NCBI GenBank assembly: GCA_013365365.1
Contig: JABVXU010000882.1
Coordinates: 1 to 16,849, forward strand
Direction of reading: 5' to 3'
Origin: Cruorifilaria tuberocauda
Lineage: Eukaryota; Nematoda; Chromadorea; Rhabditida; Onchocercidae
Length of the DNA: 16,849 nt
Of this stretch, positions 10,401 through 16,849 are shown piece after piece. Made by a program: the position numbers and the translations under genes. The notes under the pieces were generated by a model that saw only the letters and a list, made by a program, of their open reading frames with translations, was not told the DNA's origin and ran no database searches. Position 1 is the stretch's first letter. Every line of letters begins with the position of its first letter.

Positions 10401-12799
10401 AATTAATTTTGTATTGGAATTTGTATTTTTACCGAAGTGGCTGATTTGAGCATCATGGGTTAACTTTGATGGAAATATCAGGTTGACAGATTCGTACAGG
10501 AATTTTTAGGATTGTGGTACAGAAAGATTGAAACGACCTAATATTTATGAATACAGCACTGATATAACAAGAATGCAAATTGAAGAGATTGGAATTGAAG
10601 TTATGGAAATTCTTGTGAAACAAAAACCTGGAAAAAGCTCTGACTAAAGTTATGGGAACTCTTGTGAAAACAAAAACCTGGAAAGAAAACTCTGATTTGC
10701 AATCACCATTATAGACCTTTTATAGAGAAACCAAAGAGGAGGAGATTTACTGAAATGGAAAGATTACACTGGAAAAAAGTAGATAAAATTGAAGATAAAA
10801 ATTTTCATGAGAAGAAATGATTTTACTCATAAAAACTGTAAGATAAAATGATTAGATTAAATTATTTGGGCATAAAATAAGTTTTTTATGGCATGAGAAC
10901 ATGCTACTGACGACGGCGCCATGAAAATATTTCACATTTTAGAAGTAATGAACCATAGAAAAATAATGATTTAAAAATATTTATAATTAAAATTTGGTTT
11001 CGAGAAAATTCTCGACAACTATTTACAAACGGTTTGTTTTATTTGGTAGAGCTTTGATTTGGTTCAGTTGCATTAAATTCTCTTTTTTTTTCTTTAATTA
11101 ATGAGCTATGGATTAATGATCTTAATTAGTGTGCTATGGAAGAATTTTTAAATGATATTAGTTCTTGAATAGGTAAATCTTTTTGAAACCGATAAAACTG
11201 TTTAAATATTTCGAAACATAACATTTAGATGACATCAATGACGTAAGCTTGATTATTGAATTGGAAAATGAAATTAGGATAAATGATTGATTACAAACAT
11301 TGCATTGATATGATTATCGGATAGGAATATTCTTGAGAAAAATGAAAAATTAAATATAAGATTGATGGCTAAATGAGAAGAGTAGAAATTAGCCAAATGA
11401 TTCATCGATTTAATTTTATCTTAGATGACTGAATCATCTAAAAGTATAAGATTACTTGATTACTCAAGTAATTCAAAGTGTTATAAAGTTATTTGACATT
11501 TCACAGTGAGGAAATTTGAATCGGAAATAAGAGTTTGAGAGTTTATAGTGAAAAGTATTTCGTTTGATAGAACCGTTTTGTCTAATTAATGAGTTCTGCA
11601 ATAAGTTGAGAATAACAAAAAAAGAGTATCAAAATAATTACTTTTAGTTTGATGGCAACAATACAAATTGATACTATAAAAATACTCATATCAAAGGTAA
11701 TTTATTTCCAGTTGATAATGAAACCTATAAGTTCTACTTGTATTAGCAACTTGATCAGATTCATTTTTCAGCTGCTTCTATTAGCTCATTTGTCTTATCG
11801 GCTAATTTTATGCTAAAAGAAATTTCATTCTTTCTGAATTGATATCATTTCTTAATTATTATTGAATTTGTTATCTTCAATTCTTAACTTTTCAAATCTA
11901 TTTACTATTTCGTCTTTTTAAATTCAACAAACTTTGAAATGAATTTCTCGAGTTTGCAAGGAGTGAATTTTTTCAATTCTTTCATCTGTTACACTATCCC
12001 TTTGTAGTAGTAGTAGTAGCAAACTTTAAAAGCAAACTGCTTGATTATTATTGAGCGACAACCATTCAGTTAATAATAACAGGTGTTTCAATTTTGACAG
12101 CTTCATCATATGCTATTTAAAGTTGTTATTGGAATTCTCATTGAAAATATCAAAAACAGACTGGAATCCTACATATCCTTGATCAGATATGATCTTTATC
12201 AGAGAAAACTCAAAGTTCACTTATCTTATCATTTGTAGAATTATCCATTAATCATTTAGTTAATTTAAGATTATTTATTCCAACAAAGGTTAAAGTTTCA
12301 TTTTCAGTTAACTCAGTTAACTTCATATTACATAATTATTCCAGGTTTTCAACAATCACTTCATCATAAGCAAATATTAATTCTAATTCTAACTAGCTAT
12401 TTTACATCCATTTTAAGATCAATTTTAAATGAAAATAACTTTTAAATAATTTCTAGATATTTTGAAAAAAAAAGAAAATATCATGAAAACAATTCTCTTT
12501 CTTTGTAAAAAAAAAACTTAATTTGATATTTCAAATTTCATAAAGTATTGAAAATCATTTTACTGAAAAGTAGCACATTTTGAAATTATAATTTTACTTC
12601 CATACTTTAACAAATAATTTTGATACATATTATGATACAAATTAGCAATTTTCTTAAAGTTTCAGGTTCTACGTTGATTTCCGTAATATTGGAGCGTAAC
12701 CGTTTTTTAACCGTAATTAATATCGGAGATTCTCGAGCAGTTGCATGTGATATTACAGGAAATGCTGTACCACTTTCAATTGATCATAAACCATCTGAT
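6398..12799 (+). CDS. PP2C-family Ser/Thr phosphatase, PPM1L-like, membrane-anchored; 5' part, six exons
   Basis: CDS join 6398-6488, 6644-6802, 7261-7409, 8442-8561, 9873-9945, 12666-12799 (end uncertain by a few bases); 242 residues. PP2C enzymes are Mg/Mn-dependent phosphatases acting on phospho-Ser/Thr; animal PPM1L is anchored in the ER membrane. Residues about 13-41 are hydrophobic, and RFETIVFF sits where PPM1L has RPETLFLL. Residues 97-110 hold SFYASRGNRPYMEDR with the metal-ligand acidic pair (E108, D109). D128-G132 is DGHGG, the second metal site. G218-R221 is GDSR, and DHKPSD closes the visible part. The C-terminal catalytic segments (AGG, SRxLGD, ASDGLWD) are absent, so the gene runs past the window or is broken. 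The start is supported by an in-frame TAA two codons upstream and by the N-terminal length matching PPM1L. Confidence 0.93.
6644..6802 (+). CDS. PP2C exon 2: end of membrane segment and linker
   Basis: Acceptor TTACTTTAG ends at 6643. CA completes the Ala codon, then TVGIVLYTKWITRRCNLLIR and on to LVKFGLTDIPKY. It ends with one base (C) before the strong donor GTAAGT (6803). The run FFATVGIVLYTKW finishes the membrane helix, and the following Lys/Arg cluster fits a cytosolic positive flank. The linker to the catalytic domain is poorly conserved, as in PPM1L. Confidence 0.9.
6803..7260 (+). other. PP2C intron 2, with a large inverted repeat and GATA words
   Basis: 458 bases between exons 2 and 3. 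It contains the 6972-7141 inverted repeat, a diverged tandem repeat just upstream of it (about 6915-6990), and at least eight TGATAA/TGATAG/TTATCA words between about 6938 and 7180. No coding sequence. Confidence 0.8.
6972..7141. repeat. Inverted repeat, 45-bp arms with an 80-base loop
   Basis: Arms 6972-7016 and 7097-7141 pair with 41 of 45 matches, one of the four exceptions being a G:T. The outer ends read ATAATGATAAGC and GCTTATCATTAT. The dinucleotide GA lies directly outside each end, which could be a target-site duplication or chance. The loop carries a second repeat (GATTGATATTGGT at 7013 and 7067). It may be a MITE-like remnant or simply a hairpin in the intron RNA. Confidence 0.8.
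7261..7409 (+). CDS. PP2C exon 3: MED and DGHGG metal-binding motifs
   Basis: Acceptor AAATTTAG ends at 7260. CT completes a Pro codon, then GGNWRWKHEKWSFYASRGNR, PYMEDR and, at the end, IFSIFDGHGGA. Donor GTAATT at 7410 follows in phase 0. This is the N-terminal catalytic core of the PP2C fold and identifies the family without ambiguity. Confidence 0.97.
7445..7478 (+). repeat. (AG)17 microsatellite in PP2C intron 3
   Basis: Uninterrupted AG repeat of 34 bases followed by GGG, starting 35 bases after the exon 3 donor (7410). It places a pure purine tract close to a 5' splice site in the sense transcript. Length polymorphism between strains is likely. Confidence 0.97.
7479..8441 (+). other. 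Remainder of PP2C intron 3
   Basis: About 960 bases of AT-rich intron with no exon-like peptide. There are short runs of the word ACTTAAA between about 7556 and 7626, and a few TGATAA words at about 7820-7880. Nothing else is evident. Confidence 0.7.
8442..8561 (+). CDS. PP2C exon 4: helix after DGHGG
   Basis: Acceptor ATTTCAG ends at 8441; 40 codons, phase 0 at both ends. It opens FVSQYLEENFSAAIRRRLLR and closes SNDHLVE before donor GTATGT (8562). In PP2C proteins DGHGG is followed by a helix of the type AAEYVKSRLPEAL, which this matches in character. The preceding intron is 1032 bases. Confidence 0.9.
8562..9872 (+). other. PP2C intron 4
   Basis: 1311 bases. The segment at about 8700-9350 is visibly richer in G+C than its surroundings and contains a 65-codon stretch without stops on the minus strand (8712-8909, no recognised motif, no ATG near its start). 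A diverged motif TGAGATGAGAT recurs near 8884 and 9247. It may be an old inserted sequence; I cannot name it. Confidence 0.6.
9873..9945 (+). CDS. PP2C exon 5: short helical exon before the GST turn
   Basis: Acceptor ATGTTTAG ends at 9872. 24 codons (AIIAEVHNLDDEISRLHPSI, then SSLT) plus one base of a Gly codon before donor GTGTGT (9946). It corresponds to the PPM1L stretch between the helix region and the conserved AGTT turn. The support is frame agreement on both sides: phase 0 in, phase 1 out, and exon 6 begins with GT to complete Gly. Confidence 0.85.
10351..10820 (+). pseudogene. Coding-like island of unknown origin with an internal duplication
   Basis: Not a recognised gene. The stretch is richer in G+C than the intron around it. 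One frame reads across 10351-10644 with three stops (10396, 10447, 10507), and its last 45 codons (10510-10644, starting DCGTERLKRP) are open. A 46-49 base direct duplication follows (10598-10643 and 10647-10695). In the second copy a different frame (10668-10820, 50 codons) repeats KQKPGK and continues with charged residues such as EKPKRRRFTEMERLHW. The picture fits a decayed coding fragment whose frame was disrupted by a duplication. In AT-rich DNA open stretches of this length also arise by chance, so confidence is low. Confidence 0.3.
10598..10695 (+). repeat. Tandem duplication inside the coding-like island
   Basis: Unit 1 (10598-10643) and unit 2 (10647-10695) share AAGTTATGG, CTTGTGAAA, CAAAAACCTGGAAA and CTCTGA in order, with a few substitutions and small insertions. 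The spacing is 49-50 bases, not a multiple of three. Confidence 0.85.
12666..12799 (+). CDS. PP2C exon 6: GDSR motif; last exon found in the window
   Basis: Acceptor AAGTTTCAG ends at 12665. The exon reads GSTLISVILERNRFLTVINI, GDSRAVACDITGNAVPL and SIDHKPSD, aligning with the PPM1L block from AGTTCL to HDHKP. The 3' end is unclear: donor GTTCGT at 12800 (phase 0, after Asp) looks better than GTTTTT at 12804 (phase 1). The frame stays open to a stop at 12887-12889 but loses resemblance to PP2C after SDV, so reading through is unlikely to be the normal product. Confidence 0.92.
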
Positions 12800-14916
12800 G
12801 TTCGTTTTTTTGTTTTTTCGTCCGTTTTACCGGTTGTGTTTTATTTCAATTTAAAAATTTCAATTAAGAATTATAAATATCTTACTTGAAATAATTAGGA
12901 AATTTTCAGCGATGAAATTCAAGTGAAATTTCATTAAAATATTATTTAAAATAATACCATAATTAAGTAATAAATCAGAAAGAAGCAAATGATCATGATC
13001 ATTATTATTAATAATCGATAATAAACTTTCAGATATTAAAGTCTAGCTTTTTAAATTTTAATTTAAGAAAATTAACATAATGTTTTAATATATTTATAAT
13101 TTATTATCACGATTTTTAATTCCTAATTTACTTTAAACCACAGAAAAACCTCTGAAGATATTGAACCATCAAGTGATAAATCAAATTAAATTGTCTTCAG
13201 ATATCTTTGCTAAGATTAACGATATCCATTAATACCATCCTGATGAAGCAATTAAGCTAAAAATAAATTAATTTTTCTTTCGTAGATTCCGAAGAAATAA
13301 GCAGTATGCTTTAATACCATTTGAAATAGCTATTAATAAATAAACATATCGTTAAAACTTTGAAGATAACAAATCATTATATCCAAATATCTCTAAATCA
13401 GTTAATTAATTCATTCAATGGTACTTAAATTTTTGTCAATCAAATATATCACTGTTGTGATAAGGCTGAGCATTTTGTAGAAAACGAAAGAATATTAGTC
13501 CTAAAATTAAATTGAGCAGAAAAAAAAAGGAATAAATGTATTTGGAACGAATAATTTAAGAGTTAAAAAAAAGTCGTTATCTTTTATCAGTTAATTGCAA
13601 TTTTGATAAAAATTTAAACAAATTTTTACTAAATTAAAAATTAAATTATTTTTGATTTTCTTCATTTTTTTTTCAAAATTAATTTTTACTATTTATTTTA
13701 AAATAGAAAAATTACTGGAATGGATAAAAGGATGACAACATTTATCCGATAAAGCTATCATTTGCTTCATCCTAAATCGATCTGCTAATGCATAAAGCTT
13801 TGTTTTTGCAATTTCTTTCTTTCAAATATTATTCCTGAAAAAAAAGGATGAAAAAAAAAGCAAAAACACGCAACATTTCATTAGAATTAGAAACATTCAA
13901 TTTTATCTTCATCTTTTTTAAAATTAAATTTTAGGATTTAGGATTAATTCAACTTACAGGTAAGTATAATCTGCTCTTATTAATTTCTATCAATTTAATG
14001 AAATTTTAATTTCATGAATTTTGGATGAATTTGAAAATTACGAAAAGAAACTTTTAATTCCAATCAAATTATATGAACGTATATTTTTTTCAAGAAAAAA
14101 ATTAAAATTTTAAATCACTGAAAAAAACTTTATCGTTTTTTCTTATATTTTTTTCGATATCTAACCTCACTCCTCTCTCTCTCTTTTTCCTTTTTTTCAC
14201 TCTTATCACTCCAAAAAGAATTTTCATATGTCACAAAATCGTTATCAGTATTCATTTAAACAAATAACTAAATGATTTTACGGCAGCATGAATTGAGCTA
14301 TATAAATACTTTAATTATCTATTGGATTTTTTTTGAAAAATTAATTGCAAATTATTTGGAAATGAAAAACAAAAGGAAAATATCTTTAACTTAATCTTTA
14401 GGTTTCAATATGGGGAGTGAAAAAAGTTTTGATAAGAGAATAATATTCAGGTTAGCAAAACATTTTCATTCTCATTCCTCATTATTGCTTTTCCGTTGAA
14501 ATGAACTTAGCTGAATCTCATTTTAGGATAGAATATTCATCTAATATACTTCATTCTTCGTTCATTTCTCCTAAACAAACCAATTATTACCAGCGATCAT
14601 CGATATTTTACTTAATTAAATGAAATAATAATGAATGGATTGATTTATCGTTAATTCAGATCATAACTTAGGTTTGATTGATTAGTCTATGTTAGATAAA
14701 TGATTTAAAATATTCTTTTATATTGATTAATAATTTTTTTTGACGATTTTTTTTTATTACAGCGTCTGGACAACTGGTATTCTTAGCTGAAAAAATTAAT
14801 TATCATTTTATGTATATATTTTAAGCAGTTATTTTTATTTATGAAATCTAATTTTAATTTGAATTTCCAACTTATCACATTTAATGTTAGATAAATGATC
14901 TAAAATAATCTTTAAT

Positions 14917-15003
14917 AGTTAATGATTACATTTAAAAAAGTAAGCATTACTGTATTGACTTTAAAAGTTAATAATTACATTTTAAAAAGCAAGCATTACT
15001 GTA
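14917..15003. repeat. Short tandem repeat, two 38-base units
   Basis: Units at 14917-14954 and 14966-15003 both read AGTTAAT, ATTACATTT, AAAAAG and AAGCATTACTGTA, with a few substitutions; the spacing is 49 bases. Further partial copies of AGCATTACTGTA/GGCATTACTGTAG follow up to about 15040. Confidence 0.8.
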
Positions 15004-15042
15004 GTAAGCATTAACATTACTGTATTAGGCATTACTGTAGTC

Positions 15043-15402
15043 ACCGTAAATATCGTAAATAGTTATCGTAAGTATAGTTGGTATATATTTCAATAATATT
15101 TTTTTAAAGTAATACTACTATTTGAAAAGTTTTTTCTCCGAATAAGAAAATGAATTGAAAGTTCTGATAATTCTTATCAGAAAGTAATGAAAAGATTGAG
15201 AAATGAAAAAACAAAAAATTAAGCATTATTTAAATTTTTATTGAAAAATATAATTGTCCTTTACAAATACAAATTGAATAATTATAAGAATAGTCAAATA
15301 CAATTTTAAAGTTACCGTAAATATCGTAAATAGTTATCGTAAGTATAGTTGGTATATATTTCAATAATAATTTTTTAAAAGTAATACGACTATTTGAAAA
15401 GT
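15043..15402. repeat. Direct repeat of about 88 bp, two copies 271 bases apart
   Basis: Copies at 15043-15130 and 15314-15402 both begin ACCGTAAATATCGTAAATAG, continue GTTATCGTAAGTATAGTTGG and end TATTTGAAAAGT. Only a few substitutions and one small length change separate them. The high identity in otherwise fast-changing intron DNA suggests a recent duplication or a dispersed repeat family. Confidence 0.9.
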
Positions 15403-16849
15403 AATATTACTATACTATTATTGTAATAATACTAATATTGAAACACATTGGAATTAACTAATAATCCAGTGATTATCTATGCTCAAATTTTTGAAAGCCT
15501 GAAATTGTGCATTGATTTTTTGCAATTCTTATTAATATGGCAAAGTTCAAAGTTAAAACTAATTTACTGTTAAATTTTACTGAATTATTAGCCTAAAGAA
15601 ATCGATTACTTTATACATTTGCATATTAAAATTAGTTACTTCCATTATTACATATACTGACAATATAAACATGAAATTTTATTAAAAAATTTATGCGTAA
15701 ATAACTGAACGGAGTATTCATCGCATCAGTAAATACTCATTTACTATATTAACTTACTCATTTAATCCAATAAATTGACAAGTAATTTTTGATCATACAA
15801 TTCTATTATTATTACGATTGCGTGATATGATCACGTAATTATTCTTCAATGATTTGAAAAGTTATACATGATCATAGTAATAGTAATAATTCATAATTTT
15901 ACAAAGATGATCATAATAAAATATGGGATATTATTCAAATGATACTTTTTCTTCAATAGTAGTAATAAGAGAAATAACAAAAGTAACAAAAATGATGATA
16001 GCGATAATAATATTACTGATAATATTACTGATAGTAATAACAGTAAGCTATCGTAAATTTTTTGAAATGTATGAATTTTCCTTATCAATCAATCGATTGA
16101 TTTCATTTTCTCGCCGAACATTCTCTCTTTCAATATTGCAATTCAGTAAAATTTTTAATAACCAAAAAAAAAGGATAAATTTTTATAAGAATTTTTGATT
16201 GATAAATTTTACCTTAGAAATTTATTGATAATAGCTATGATGATTAGCAAACAGTTGTCCTGAAATTCATATCCTCATAGAATATTGTGATTTTAATGTT
16301 ATTAAGCAATTTAATCACTTCACCGAAAGTTAAAATACTAAATTACATTTTGCAAGGATATGCATAGGAGTATATGAGAGCTTTGATCACAACATTTCAG
16401 TGACTGGTAGAAGTAATTCAAAATTTTTAATTTATAGGAATTCGAACTGATAAGCAATTTTGAATTTCGTAAAGTGTAATTCGTGATAATCGAAATTAAT
16501 TAACGATTTATTGCTATTTATAAAAGTAAAAATAAATCGATAAAACTTTTCTTTTCTTAGGTAATATTTAAACCTTTTTCATTTCTTCCATATCTGTCAC
16601 TTACTTAGATAAATTTACTTATTCTTTAAATAAAAATGTTTCAATATAGGAGTAATATCTTAATTATTAAATTATGTATTACTTTTTGATGAGACGTTTT
16701 TAAATTTAATAAATGTCTTATTTCTAGCGAATTTAACAAATTAATAATTCCAGATGAATTATTGATAAATGTTGCTATGTTTAAGGAACTGGAAGAAAAT
16801 AATTTGATAATTCTGTTGATTAATTTAATTATAATCTGATAATGCTGTA

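Larger units (their letters stand above)
9946..12665 (+). other. PP2C intron 5
   Basis: 2720 bases between exons 5 and 6. It contains a 14-T run near 10073-10086, the coding-like island at 10351-10820, a TAG trinucleotide run at about 12004-12018, and otherwise AT-rich sequence with no exon resembling PP2C. The flanking exons join in phase, so no conserved coding exon is missing. Confidence 0.75.
12800..16849 (+). other. Region after PP2C exon 6: presumed long intron
   Basis: About 4 kb of AT-rich sequence. I searched for the expected next PP2C segments (AGG, SRxLGD, YPLK, ASDGLWD) and found no convincing exon. Exon-like fragments with good splice-site words occur at 13935-13959, 14402-14450 and after 14763, but none matches the family convincingly. 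The stretch also holds the repeats near 14917-15402, a 16-bp perfect palindrome at 12988-13003 and a low-complexity open frame at 15923-16198. Confidence 0.65.

Noticed and set aside
12910..12922. Possible 13-base microexon after ATTTTCAG encoding DEIQ
   Set aside because: It is too short to judge, its phase does not fit the better exon 6 donor, and the expected RI..AGG continuation is missing.
12988..13003. 16-bp perfect palindrome AATGATCATGATCATT
   Set aside because: A short palindrome built from GATC/ATGAT words is easily produced by chance in AT-rich DNA, and nothing nearby gives it a role.
13152..13240. Open stretch after CCACAG reading KPLKILNHQVI, recalling the PP2C segment YPLKNLNVVI
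   Set aside because: It lacks the preceding SRxLGD sequence, then departs from the family and ends in a stop. It would also have to precede segments that have not been found.
15891..16088. 65-codon minus-strand frame of mostly Leu, Ser and Ile
   Set aside because: Low-complexity product of a simple repeat, overlapping another open frame on the + strand.

Overview
The window looks like AT-rich nuclear DNA from a nematode. It holds two spliced genes on the + strand. Introns dominate, many are rich in T or A, and several splice donors are weak. One gene carries a stomatin core of the kind nematodes have in several copies (STO/UNC-1/MEC-2 group). The very low G+C, the kilobase introns and the many TGATAA/TTATCA words suggest a clade III (filarial-type) worm, but that placement is inference. 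I see no bacterial genes, tRNA, rRNA or CRISPR array.

Region 1 (1-2903) is the 3' part of a stomatin/band-7 gene. Five phase-compatible exons encode the C-terminal half of the PHB domain, the alanine/glutamate-rich helix and the hydrophobic C-terminus, ending at a TAA at 2901-2903. The N-terminal exons, with the membrane hairpin, lie upstream of the window. Positions 1-670 read as intron.

Region 2 (2904-about 6330) is a 3.4 kb intergenic stretch. It holds candidate polyadenylation signals, an imperfect direct repeat, a 17-T run and no convincing gene.

Region 3 (about 6331-16849) is the 5' part of a membrane-anchored PP2C Ser/Thr phosphatase resembling animal PPM1L. Six exons (6398 to about 12799) encode 242 residues: an N-terminal membrane segment, the MED metal motif, the DGHGG motif and the GDSR motif. 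The catalytic domain is incomplete here. The exons for the AGG, SRxLGD and ASDGLWD segments do not appear before 16849, so either the gene continues past the edge or it is broken. Intron length rises steadily along the gene: 155, 458, 1032, 1311, 2720 and at least 4050 bases.

The introns hold the rest of the structure: a tandem duplication packed with GATA-factor-type words, a 45-bp inverted repeat, a 34-base AG microsatellite, a G+C-richer coding-like island with an internal duplication, a juxtaposed CAG/GTAAGT that could be a recursive splice site, and a roughly 90-bp dispersed direct repeat. The two proteins do not obviously act together. Both are expected at membranes, but adjacency alone says little. 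I found no clear sign of a new biological system; the most interesting items are intronic and are listed as findings.
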